Assembly: GCA_030512295.1 (NCBI GenBank)
Contig: JAULSR010000001.1
Span: 2,232,001 to 2,296,000 of the forward strand
Direction: 5' to 3'
DNA length: 64,000 nucleotides
Origin: Bombardia bombarda
Lineage: Eukaryota > Ascomycota > Sordariomycetes > Sordariales > Lasiosphaeriaceae
This document shows positions 1 to 11,768 of this stretch, one piece after another. The notes below the pieces were generated by a model. The model saw nothing but the letters and a program-made list of their open reading frames with translations. It ran no database searches and was not told the DNA's origin. Numbering within the stretch: position 1 is the first letter of the stretch; each line of letters starts with the position of its first letter. Made by a program: the position numbers and the translations under genes.

Positions 1-3000
1 GTGTCGGAGGAGCTTGTGGCGTTGGACATTGCGAATGGCTGGCGTCTTAGCTGAGGATAGTCTCTGAGCCTGACCATGCGCGACATGTTAGCGACCGGGA
101 CGAGATGTCTTGTGGTGGTGAAGACGCATCCATTTGCATGAGGGTTGCGATGCGCGTAGGGACATGTGCAGAAGAGGAGGGGTAGGAGGAAAAGGAAGAC
201 GCCATTGAGTCGCAAAGATCGACGACGGAGTGGGGATACATTCAGTGAAAGCGCTGTTGACGGTTACAGCCGACGGGTAACTGGCAACAGGGTGAATCCA
301 TGGGGGGACGGTGAAGGGGGTGACAGGTGGCAAGGCGCGGCTTGTTTACCACACACTCTTTCTTCACTCACTCTCATACAATAGTCGCAGTGCTCGGAAA
401 AGGTGCTAGTGAGGGTGGTGATGGGGCTACAAACCTTTTGCGGGTACGTATCCCAATGGATGTGCGCAAGAGCAAGCACAAAGAAGCAGTCGGTGTCGAG
501 CGGTGGACGGCTGCGACCCGTGCAGGAGGACGTGTTTGAGAAAGAGAATCGCGAGGCCGAATGAGTGGCTCAGCACAGGATACCGCCGCGATCTGGGGGC
601 CAGTCACTAAGCGGCTGGGCGGCAACCACAGGCGCTGAGTGCTGCTGACCTGGAGCGCTGAGGAGTGCAAGACAAGAGGCGCGCGGAAGACGGGCGCTGC
701 TGGACGCTGCGGGTAAAAGGGCGAAATCGATTGGCAGCGCGCCTTTATTTACCCTTGAGCGACCTATTGAGCATATGCCGTAGACTGTGATGTCGAAAGA
801 ATGGATACGAAACGGAAACGAATTGACGAGAATCGCGATAATACTGTGCTGTGGTAGTTGAAATTGGTGAAATGAACGAGAGGAACTCGAACAAAGATGA
901 GCCGAGGGGGCCACGAGGCGACGGGAGGGACCAAGGGCCAGTTATTACAGGTACGAACAGGGCGGGCAGGGCAGGCACGACAGGGGGGATACTCGGGCAA
1001 AGAAATTGACGGCGACCGTCTGTTGGAACTTGGAAGTGCTACCCCTAAGCCGCCGTCCAGTCTCGTGCAAGTCGTGCCTCTGGGCGCAGGTTATAGCGTG
1101 CATGGGCTGCAGGATTGCTACATGGACGCACGGATAGCGTGTCGCGATATTCTGCATATGTTTTTTTTCTTCTTCTTTTTCCCGTCTGTTCTTTTACAAC
1201 TTCCACAGTACCTGTTCTTTGTCCCTCTATTTTTCTCCTTCTCTACCTCGCCCGACTACAACTAGCAATTCGACCGTTGACGAGTCGTTCGTACCCGTCA
1301 GCCTCGGTCGGCTCGGTCTGCTGCCCGTCAGGATTCTATGAACTCCCAAGTTGGGTGAGTCGGTGGAGCGGCTGACTGTGCTGCTGGGATCATGATGGTT
1401 AGAGGATCGCTGCATGTCACCTTGTCACGGCAATGATCTGGAGAGCAGCTGGATTCAGCCAAACCCAGCTGAGCAACCCTTTTGATATTCTGAAATATGC
1501 ATACAATTTAGACTTTACGGCTTGTTTGTTTTCTGTAGGTTCGAGGCAAGACCCGTCTTTTAAGTGAATCCTTATTTCGTGTCCGCAAAGCTAGGATCTC
1601 GGCGGTGGTGTGGATCTACCTTAGGTGTCCGTCATGCACGCACCGAAAGAGGTTCAGATGAATAAGCAAGGTTCTTCGTTGCGCCTGTGTCTTGTCCTCG
1701 TTGTCGTCCATCTCAGGACAAGTCTATCCGCCTTTGCGCTTCATTGCCTGGGCGGTCTTGATGCGACTGCAGTACTTTTTTAATCATCGTGGCACAAGAG
1801 ACATATTCGCCGCCACATGTCCCAGTTGCCATTCATCAATCATTCCAAACAAAACCCCTACTTGCCCTGGTTGTCAAACTGCATTTTCCCATTCCTGGCT
1901 TGAACTGATAACAACATACGGAAACAGTGGAATCAAAGTGCATGAAATCCTTCCCGTTCGGCTGGCCCGTTGGCACTGCTGTATTCGTGATATTCGTGGG
2001 TTTGCGCCTCACAATGTCTCTATCTCCTGACGATCAAAGACCGACCGCCCACGCTACAGGGAACATCTCCCGAGAACCTGGCTACGCCACTCACTGCCTT
2101 TGCATGCCTATTCCAGCAACTTGCAATAACCGACCGACGAACCCCTCACCTCGCCATGGAAAAAACACTCCCATTGCCTTTACTCTCGTCGACAAATGAG
2201 CAAGTAATGCACACACCTTAGCCCGCTAAAACAGTGTTGCATCATCTGCAAAACACCCCCAAATCTACCTCCCCAAGACGGTGTAGCTCAAAACATTAGC
2301 CAGCATAGCGGTCCATTTTCCGGTTATCCTTGCCCTGTAAAGTGTGCTCTTCAAGTGTCCCCAGAAAAACCAAGGTTGGGCCATCTATATCACCGCCCAT
2401 TATAGGGAAGAGTTAACGTCATTCATTCCCAATGCAGTGTCGAATCAACGATCAGAGACCAGCTTTTTTTTTTTCTTCCCCTTCTGCTTTCACTGTGTAT
2501 CCGTCCATTAGGACCCAATTGGACGGGAGGGGTGCGGTTCGTATCCGCAAGCTCGTCCCATTCTTTTTTGGCAGTCTGTTGCCGGCCTGTCCCCCCGCTC
2601 GCCGAGTCAGTCAGGTCATCAACATCGCCGTCTTCGCCGCCGTACACTTGGCGAAACAATGTCTCTTTCGGAACTACTGGGGTGTTTTCATTTGAGACTG
2701 ATGAAATGATAAAGACCTGAAAATGTCCCAGTGTCTATTCACACTTCAGTGGCCAAATGCCGGATTGAGTCTCAGACTTGCTAAAGAAACGACCCATGAT
2801 CAATCTGGTATTCAATCATTCCTTCGTCCATACCTTTCCAAACGTGGATGAAAAAGAGGTGAAAAACCTCACACCACTAAATAAACAAATTATGTAATTA
2901 TTATCCTCAAATACAGCAACGTTACTAGTACCATGTGGCAGTTCCGTGCAAGTGGCCAAGCACGCACACAATATGGAGTAAACAAGTCAGCTTCGGAGGA

Positions 3001-4078
3001 GAAAAGTACGGAAGGTCGGCTCATGTCACGAGTATTTCGTCCGACCCATAGGTATGTATCTGTAGACGCCCACCATTCGTTATATAACGTCGCACAGAAT
3101 CATCCGACGGTGCCTATAGTCCAGCAGCCCACTCTGACTCCATTAACTGGTGACCGTGACTATTGAAACGGAGCTGACTCGTCATAATACCCAAAGACCT
3201 TATGTGTCTGATTATTAGTTCACCAGTACTCTGAGGCAGAAGGATACTATCACCGCATATACCATAACGTGTAAACACACCAAGACTCTCCGGACACATA
3301 TCTCTCTCGTGCCAACGCACACTTTCCGCTCTTTTTTTTTTTTAAAAAAAAAGCCTATATTGATGTATACATATATATACCTATAAACCCATACCCATCC
3401 ATCCGGGCACAACCCTCTCTCTATATGTGATATGTATATGCGCAAATGTGTAAATACGAATAACGAACAGAGTCGTGTCAACGTCATAAACACCCCACCG
3501 TACCACCGGAAAAGAAATAGAAAAATATGGAATTATGAAGAGCAATGTGACCGCTTTCCGAAAAAGAGACGAACGATGATTGACTGACGCCTTATAGTAT
3601 GATGATGATGATGAGAACGGGGGAGTGTGATGGATAAATATTGACAAAAAGATAATACTAGTATGTCTGTCCATGATGGTTATATCGTAAAACAGCGGGA
3701 ATGGGGTTAGTATGGTCTGTTCCCTTCGCCACCCACCAGCTCCAGCCATATCCAGTGAATAAAACCAGGACAATATAAAGGAATCTGTTGTTTTGGCCAA
3801 ACGAATATGCACCATGGCCATCTATCACTTGCGATGATGTATCCAAACTTTGACCGAACCAGCCAAAGTTGAGGTCAGAGCAGAATATACATTGATATAC
3901 CGACCGACCAGCCCCCCTTATGTTGTTGTCTAATACGCAAAGAGATGTAAACAAAAGGGAAACAAGTGGTCATTAAAATCTTGAAGAGGCCCAAACAAGT
4001 CCGTAATAAAGTTGCGCAACCGGATAGTCGACTCTAGAGTTGATTTTTGCGGCCGAGATCGGGAATCCATGACACTTT
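1..4078. other. gene-free stretch, left edge
   Basis: I find no ORF with convincing protein character on either strand. The left 1.4 kb is GC-rich with overlapping short ORFs on both strands, which is typical of noncoding fungal DNA. A pyrimidine tract lies at about 1160-1200 and an abutting T-run/A-run at about 3335-3353. The stretch 3350-3480 is TA-rich. The right end probably includes the 3' UTR of the minus-strand gene that stops at 4079. A short-exon gene or a long noncoding transcript cannot be excluded. Confidence 0.5.
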
Positions 4079-6599
4079 CTATGTGTCGCGCAGGCCCCAC
4101 GATGGCTTGAGTGTCTCTTGCAGAGCATGGGCAGTAAACACTTGATCGCCTGGCAGTCGGCTGACTCGGCCGGCGCCGCTCCTGATGGCGCCTAGCTGAA
4201 CAGCCGAGATACCGCTGCGATTGCTGCGAATAGAGCCCGTCTCACTGCGGGAGTCGGATTCGGCAAACTTGCGCGGAGGAGCAAAGTCCAGGCCGGTGAA
4301 TGTGCTTGACTTGCGAAGCAGATGACTATGGATTTATGTCAGTTGACTATCAATCATATTTCGAGGCAGTTAAACTTACGGGCTGGGCAGACTGGGGAGT
4401 TCCTCAAACGCGTTGGCCAAAGGTGAATGAGCAGGCACGTTGACCTGGTAAGGACGGCGCTCTCCAGCCGGGCTCTGAGATCGTCCACGGGTCCGGTCTG
4501 CAAAGTTTTCTGGCGGCGCAAAATCGATGGAGTTGAAAATGGCGAACGAGTCGTCTTTCAATTTGGAGGGGTTGGGCATAGTGTTAAGAGCCGCAGGAGG
4601 AGGCATGGGCTTCCGAGGAGCACCATGACGACTACCCGAGGCTACCGAACCAGCTCGAGACCGGTTCTGGGGAGGTCTAAAAGATCCGAGTCCTGGTCCA
4701 GGACGGCTGGACGCAGAGGAGCCTGGGCGGGGTCCTCCACCTGGTGGTGGTGGCATCTTCATGCCAGCCAGAGAACCATTGAACGCCCGTGGAGGCCTTG
4801 GGCCCGCAAATCGCTGGCTAGTCGGTGGGGGCGTCATAGCCCGGCGGGATATCGGCTGTGCGTAAGGCATGACAAATGCGTTTGTCTCGGGGTCGAAGTA
4901 TGTCGCGTCTCCCATATAGTTCTCGTCGTAGTCCTCATAATAACCGCCAGGGTTCTGGTTGCGTGCCATCGGAGGCAATTGGGGGACAGGCGGCGCGTTC
5001 TCGCCCTTTCCGTCATCGAAATACTCCTTGTAGAAAGAGCGAATGCGATTAGCTCGATACTCGGGATCCTCCGATTCTGTGATTTCGGCGGGTGGAAGAG
5101 GGCGGAAGCCCACAGAGAGACGGCGGTTGTCTTGTTGCTGTGGAACCCCCAGGCTCGAAGGGCTGGTCTGACCATGGAGATGGGACTGTCTTTGCATGGT
5201 GCGTCCCCTCCTCTCATCGAAGTCGTCGTCATCCTCAACGGGCTGTTGAGGCATGCGCACTTCAGGAGTCTCTTCAGGATAGTCATAGTCAAAGTATTCA
5301 AGGGGTTCCTCGATCACTGGCGCAGGCCCAGTGGCTGACTGGCCGCGTGGAGGATGAGGAGCCGGGGCGTTTTTCTCAAATACTGGTGTGGTCATATGAA
5401 TGGTAGCTTGCATGGGCTCGGGATGGTTCACAAGTCCTAAACCTGTAAGTGTCGGCTCCATTGGGCCGTGTGCTTCCTGAGTCTGAGGCTTAGTGAAGCT
5501 GCTATCGCCGTATCCAATATCCACACCGGAGTCTGCCGGGCTGGGCTGTGAGGATGACAGCATTGGGTTGCGAAATGTTTTCTGTGCGACGGCGAGAGGC
5601 TCCTGGATAGCTGGCATAGTATCACTATCAACCCGACGGGGGCTGGGCATCGGTGGCTCATCCTCGAGTACGAAGGGATTCCCCGAGTGGTTTGGAAGCA
5701 CCGACTCCTCGGGTACTTGCTGTTGTTGAGGCCTAAAATGCATAGGCTCTGGGGGCATAAGAGGCGACCTGGGAATTGAATTCTGTCGAGGAAGATAAGA
5801 CCCTGGTCCCGGTCCCGGAGAAGCTAATGGGCGTGACTGGCGACGGGTGGATTCTTGGCGACTGGTTGGCCGAGTATAGACAGAAGCACCATCAGCACCT
5901 CCTCTTGGCTGCATAGACCTAATGGAGCCAGCATCACTGCCGGCAAAATGCTTGATCGGTCGGTAGGGATCCTCGTGTTCGTTAAGAGTTCGGGCCAAGG
6001 AGTTCAGCGACTCCCGTGAGCCGTGGACCTCTGGGGGCAACAGATACGGGCTGGACAAGTTCATGTCCATGGATAACTGTTGTCGTTGGAAACGAGATTG
6101 GTCCTTCTCTCTACCCAAAAAGCTCTTCCGCTTCACCTTAGAAGCACCGCCAGGGTGGTCTCCCAAGCCGAAATCCAAGGACTTGTGAGGATCCATGAGA
6201 TCTTCCCTTCTCTGTTTCTTGACATTTCTCCTGTGAAGATACAGGAGGACGCTGATAGCTGCAGCAACGGGAATACTATGGCATATCAGCATTATGAGGC
6301 CGGCTCAGAGTCATTAGAGAAACTTACGCGACTCCGAGAGCAATTGCAACCGTCATTGAAGAGCCTCCAACAGGCTTCTCGCAAAGATTTGCTTGCAAGC
6401 ATTCCGTGGTCGTCGCCGCTGCTCGACCAAACAGCGTCCGTGAGGGGATGCTGGACCCAACAGTGATAGTTCCCATCTCCGGTGTGTCTCGTGCCTTGAT
6501 GAGCGGTACCCTGGGCCCCATGGCGTAGATACGCCCGCCAATTCCGTCCTCCATCTTTGGCTCTGTGTCCAACCTCGCGTATCCTAGGCCAAAGATCAA
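4079..6599 (-). CDS. SKG6/Axl2-like single-pass membrane protein
   Basis: Three exons are read on the minus strand: 6599-6328, 6275-4380 and 4325-4079. The introns of 52 and 54 bp both have GTAAGT-type donors. The joined product is about 804 residues from the upstream ATG. The ATG at 6521 (MGPRVPLIK) is an alternative start. A short N-terminal ectodomain with two cysteines (ECLQANLCEKP) leads into one membrane helix that is split by intron 1 (GVAIPVAAAISVLLYLHRR). A basic juxtamembrane stretch and the motif DPHKSLDFGLG follow. This arrangement resembles the SKG6 transmembrane family of polarity and cell-wall proteins; that assignment is from family memory. The long cytoplasmic tail is Pro/Ser-rich and disordered. 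Its end carries two related blocks, IDFAPPENFA and LDFAPPRKFA, the second only present when exon 3 is included. Topology suggests a plasma-membrane protein with a cytosolic scaffold tail. The biochemical role is unknown. Confidence 0.68.
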
Positions 6600-8673
6600 A
6601 CGTCTAAAAAGACGGAGAACTGATGTCGCGGTAGTTGATCCGGGCCGAATTATGTGTAAAACGAGTTGTCGATCTTAGCTGTCACTGTTAGATGCTGTCA
6701 TAATAGTCGTGCTACGGAAAACTGATTGGCGAGGATGTTGTTTGCTCAAGGGACGGAGAGCGGCTGAAAAGCAAGTCGATAGTATAGATTCGCGATCTCT
6801 AATGGTCGGACAGGAAGCTGCAGGCGATTCGGTAAGGAGAGGACTGTTCGAGGTCAAGCCTGGAACAACGAGGGCAAAAAGAGCGTCGTGACGAGGATTC
6901 GTCTGATTAGCGACACCGAAAGCTGTCGAAAGGAATGGCACGCCCGCTGGCTGGCAGAGGGTCGAGGAGAAAGACGGTAAAAAAGAATGAGTGAATCACA
7001 CGTCGTCATGGAGAGACAATACGCGAAGTTGGTAGTAGCCGTCTGACCTCGAACCGTCAATAGATTAGGGGGGAGGTGAACGAATGTGAGGAGAATTACA
7101 GGTTAGGTTCGGCGGCGACTGGAGGTAAGGAGAGACGGGAGCAGGTAGCGAGAGGAGACGGGTAGGAGGTTCAGGGCAGGGCACGGGGCTCGGGGCTACA
7201 GGCACGGCGCTCCCAGTCTGGAATTGGCCGCATCAGGCTTAGGCAGGGAGGAGTTAGGGGAGGTGAGGAGCTCGACGGGCCAATTGACCAACGGGTTCCC
7301 CTGGCCAGTTCGCTGCTCCACAAATCTCCGTCAGGAGAGGGTACCCCAATTGCTCGCGGTCTGCAGGCTCTGGGCTAAAAGCTCTGCTCTTTCCGCTGCT
7401 CAGATGCTCTCGTCGGAGCTGGGCGGGGCTGCCAGCGAATAGGATTTGCTAATTTCAGCTTAATCAAAAGGGGAGAACCGCCAGGGGTACGGACCTTCCC
7501 TGCCGCTGTGACTGGCTGGATGCTACAGTCTGCTCCACCTGTGCCTGCAAGGTCGCAGGCTATTCGTGGCTCGAGAGTCACAACTTTATCCACAACTGTG
7601 CATAAATGTCCCAAAAAATATCATTTCAGCCAATCATAACCCGCATCACCGGTCGAAAAAGGCTTCCATGTAACCCCACTAGACCTAGGCAGGGTGCTTG
7701 GAGACTTATGCAGGTACCAGCTCTCTTCCTCGTCGCCCAGATAGCGCTAATCTCGCCTGCCTCTAGCCGACACAGGTCTGGTTCTCGGTGTTCGCCCGAT
7801 GTTCAGCACCGCACTTCTAAATGCAGAGGTATCCCTCCTGGCAAAACTAGGTGGGATGATACAACAAAGCCGAAATGAACCAGTGGCAGTGCTCCAAGGG
7901 GTGATGCGGCTTTCTCCACGAAACCATCAATGGTGGGATTTGGATGCACCGGGATTTTGTTGGTTCGGTTTCGTTTTGTTTCCAAGGAACATGATCCTCT
8001 TCTTTTTCTTCGTGCCGAGCGTCCTTCCCGCTTCCAGAATGCAATGTGCACGTCGACAGCGAGAGTACACGAACCCGCTTCTGCCGTATCACACTGAGGC
8101 GATAAAAGAGGGGGTTTCTTGCCTGCTGTATGTGGTTAAGATCTACAATATGTGTGACGACGGTTATCAACCAGATAGTGGATTAGACCTAGACTAAATA
8201 TCAGTTGTGTAAGGGTGGAAACTGGGAACCTGAGTGATACATTGCAATGTTCATTATGGTGCGGCATCATCTCCAAGTGAATTTTCTGCTGGTGTTGAGA
8301 CATTCATATTTGAACAATGTTTTATTACCATTTCATGGTCAAGATTGGCGTTCTGTTGTTCGTACCTATAAAATACCGCATAAAGACCGTGCCAAAGGTT
8401 GTGAATTATCTTTGCTAGGTGTGATTTGGTATCTTGAATGACCGCTGCAAGCCACATGTTTCAAATCGCCGTGGGCTTGCAGCACTGGTGCGGACCCATC
8501 CCGATCGATGCTCTCGACGCCAGTATCATGACGAACATGGGTCCTCCCCCAAGGACGCTACGCAGGCTCTAAGGTATCATGAAGAGTGTCCTCTGAGAGT
8601 GAGATGCAGATGAAAGATTATTGGCTTCTACGCAACGAAGTTCCTTTGTATGGATCTCGACATCAACTGTTTA
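6600..8673. other. intergenic between two minus-strand genes
   Basis: This 2 kb separates the helicase stop (8674) from the membrane-protein start (6599). It should hold the promoter and 5' UTR of the latter and the 3' UTR of the former. Short ORFs occur, including one at 7799-8197 on the plus strand, but none has domain-like or low-bias sequence. No tRNA or repeat was seen. Confidence 0.45.
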
Positions 8674-10740
8674 TTAGGAGGTCCTATAGAAGTCTGGGGC
8701 ATATACAACAAGCCAACTCTTCTCGATCTTAGTGATGTCTCGTATGAACGTCTTGTCGCCAGTCTCCATGACTTCGTGAAAGATCACCCAGTCAGCCTTC
8801 CGGTTGAACATGAGAGAGCTTGGATGTGCGTGGAGCGCTGTGGTTCCTGAGACATTGCGAAAGGTCCCGTCTGGCTGCATTCTCGCAGCATGGGCGAAAT
8901 AGCCCGTGGTCAAACAACGTCGAATCTGCTCAGCTTTGTTGCTGTTATCTGAGGCTGGTTTGGTGGTAGACTCGTCGACCACAAGGCCAAACCGCTCGAG
9001 GTACCGTTTAAGCTGCGTCCTGATGCTGACTGCCCGGGACATTGCCTTGAAATTGAGCATGTTTTCGTGGCAGAAACGAGACTCTCTACGACCCTTGGTC
9101 ATGAAGGTCTGGTAGGCATTGAGAAGTGTAAGGTGGTCGCCTTCTTCTGTAGCAAACTTCCTTTTCGCACTTTCCGTCTTCTTTTCTCCATCATGCTGTA
9201 TCCAAATATTCCCGCCAAGACTCGTCATGGCAGCTATTGTCAACATCTCGCTCAGACAGCCAAAAGACGGGGCGGAGAGAAGCGTCTTTGCCATCATCGG
9301 CTCGACCGCTATTTCGGCCATTCTCATGCCCAAGGGTCTGGTCAGCTTGGCATAGTCGTCCAGGGCCCCAAGGGAATAGAGTAACTCCAAGGCCCTGATC
9401 ATAAGCTCCGCGGGAGGTGGCGTTAGAAAGTCGAACCGAAGGACGTTATCTATCCCCAGTGCCTTCAACTGGAGAATGAAAGGGGCCAGATTGGAGCGTT
9501 GAATCTCGGGAACAGTGGCGTCGGGGAGGGCTTGATACGATTCCTCTGTGTAAAGCCGGAAACACTTTCCGGGTTTAGTCCTTCCAGCTCTCCCCGCCCG
9601 CTGTGCCGCCGAGGCTTTTGAAACTGCCGTTGCTGTTAAAGTCTCTATGCCAGTCTTGGGATTATACGCCCGCAACTTGACAAAGCCGCAGTCGACAACG
9701 TAGACTATGCCATTTATCGTCACCGAAGCCTCGGCAATATTTGTCGAGAAGATAACCTTCCTGTAATTCAACGGTGCTTCCTCAAACACATACATCTGCT
9801 GGTCAGAAGATAGGCCAGCATAAAGCGGCAATGGCAAAATAGACTGCGATCCTGGAGGTAGCTGTTCTGAGCGTTCTGATACTGCCTGAACGGCTTGGTC
9901 GATTTCTTCTCTTCCAGTCAGAAACACCAGAATGTCGCCTGCAGGTTCGTTTGCATGTATATTAAAAACTGTTGATATGGTCTTTTCCAAATAGTCCTCC
10001 GCCGGCGCCTCGAGATAAAGAATATCAATGGGGTAAGTCCTGCCTTCAAGACTAATGATCGCAGCAACATCTCCGTCTTGCTTGACGTCTGACTTTGTGT
10101 CGTCGATGCTCTCGGAAAAGAAATCACGAAAGTCTTCAGCCTGAAGAGTCGCGCTGCTGATGATTATGCGCAGGTCTTTCCTCTTCCTGCGGATCTTCTT
10201 GAGCAAGCCGAGCAAGATATCAGAACTGATCGATCTTTCATGGGCTTCATCGACCATTATGACAGAGTACCGGGATAGGAGTGGATCAACAAGAGCCTCC
10301 CTGATGAGGAGGCCATCGGTGAGGAACTTGATACGGGTAGTAGCAGAGGTGACATCTTCGAAACGAATCGAGTAGCCAACTTCCTTACCGACCTCACAGC
10401 CAAATTCCTCTGCCACCCTGATGGCAACTGTAGTCGCAGCAACTCGACGAGGCTAGATACACTAATCAGCATTACTGCTCTCGTAAATGATAACAGAAAG
10501 GTGACAGCGGAGACCCACCTGAGTGATGCCAATTACTTTCCCCTCAGCACACCATCCGCTTTGCTCCAAAAACTGTGGGATCTGTGTACTCTTGCCAGAT
10601 CCAGTTTGGCCCACGACAATGGTGACCGGGTAGGTCTCAACCATGTATAGCAGAGCCTCCCTATGCTTGGCAATCGGCAACAAAGCTGATGGCTTGTGCA
10701 AGGCAGGAATAAAGGTTGCGCCGAGATCAAGGTCAGCCAT
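8674..10740 (-). CDS. dhx35: DEAH-box RNA helicase, DHX35 type
   Basis: Two exons, 10740-10519 and 10452-8674, are joined by a 66 bp GTGGGT...TAG intron that falls inside the conserved stretch ITQ/PRRVAA. The product is 666 residues. Visible helicase motifs are Walker A GQTGSGKST, motif Ia PRRVAATT, motif II VDEAHE, motif III SAT, and motif VI QRAGRAGR. The winged-helix, ratchet and OB-fold region follows and ends in the family signature around IEKSWLVVYAPDFY. The match along the full length is to DHX35, an ATP-dependent helicase of the spliceosome C complex, rather than to Prp2, Prp16, Prp22 or Prp43, because the N-terminus is short and the IRFEDVTSATTRIKFLTDG block is DHX35-like. The start at MADLDLG was chosen because translation upstream lacks conservation-like sequence. 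The N-terminus seems shorter than in metazoan DHX35, so a missed small first exon is possible. It is expected to be nuclear. Confidence 0.9.
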
Positions 10741-11768
10741 GGTCAACGAATCTCCCCACTGCGCGATCCAGCAACCGATCTTGTCTTTGCACTTTAAAGG
10801 AATGTCTGACCAGCGACGATAATACTGGTATTTGCGAACGACATTACGGTTACGAACGGAATGATTGCAAATAAAAAGCAGTGGCGTTTGGAGGAAGGGA
10901 CAAATGTCCCTGGTGACCACACATATTCGTAGTAGTTTGTATGCGTAGTAGCAATAACTGAAGTGCTTCTGAAGGATATGTTAGCCAAGTTTGGTTAGTT
11001 TCCAAAGCTCGGACTGCTACTAAAATATTAAAATATTACGCCTGCAGGGAGTGGGGAAGCCGCCCGACTCATGGCCAAAGTCGTGCGGCGGGGCAAGCCC
11101 AGTGCCCGCCTGCCTGGCCGGGCAGTCACTTCCACGCCACCCGCCCGAGTCATCGCAGCAGAAGCTTGTGCCTAAGGCTCAAATTAGTCAAGTAGCCAGT
11201 AAGCGGCCGGGACATGTGGATCAGATCAATAGCCACCGCCGCCCGACACGTGCACCTTCCTTCTCTCTCACTGTCAAGTCCCAAGTGTTTTCAGTGCTTC
11301 ATCTGGTCCAGTCACCGAGCACATCTATCCTGTTTTGTGCGCGCCCGGCTTGAGTGATATCCTCACTTCAACCTGACAAACTGGTTGACACGCGAAGCGA
11401 AATCTGCTGCCTGCGCCCGCGCTGCGCACTTGTGTCGTTCGATATATCTCGCAGTCCACGGGAGGATTTCCTTTATCGTTTCAGCGGTTTCTCTTCCTGC
11501 TACCTTCGCTCTGCGCGTGCCAGGTTTTCTTTCTTTTCGCGGCAAGTTCTCAGCTTGCTTGTCCGGAGAGGGCAGCCGTTTTCTCAGGAGAGGACAGGCA
11601 GAGGACAGTGATCCTCGACGGCGTCCAGTGCGAGCCCGCGCACACAACAACCCCCCTGCCGTCGTCCGCTTGTCGACAACTGATTCCACCCCCACCCAGC
11701 CTTATTTTCTGGCACATTCCCAACAGCGTTGCCTTTCGCTATGGTGAGGTAATAGTTCCTGAGGTAAC
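10741..11768. promoter_or_regulatory. divergent promoter region, dhx35 / DUF2293 gene
   Basis: About 1 kb lies between two genes transcribed away from each other. CT-rich tracts at about 11255-11600 resemble the pyrimidine-rich leaders of fungal genes. I see no coding candidate that fits either neighbour and no clear TATA box. Confidence 0.45.

Noticed and set aside
1692..2030. ORF with a CPSC...CPGC pattern like a zinc ribbon
   Set aside because: Two Cys pairs alone are weak evidence. The rest of the ORF is compositionally random and there are no introns, homologous blocks or neighbours that support a gene.
4427..5338. Long plus-strand ORF (303 codons)
   Set aside because: It is the exact antisense of the SKG6-like gene, Arg/Ser-rich from codon complement bias, with no independent features.
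7799..8197. 132-codon plus-strand ORF
   Set aside because: It includes a poly-Phe run from a T/C tract, lacks any recognisable fold, and sits in the probable leader of a minus-strand gene.
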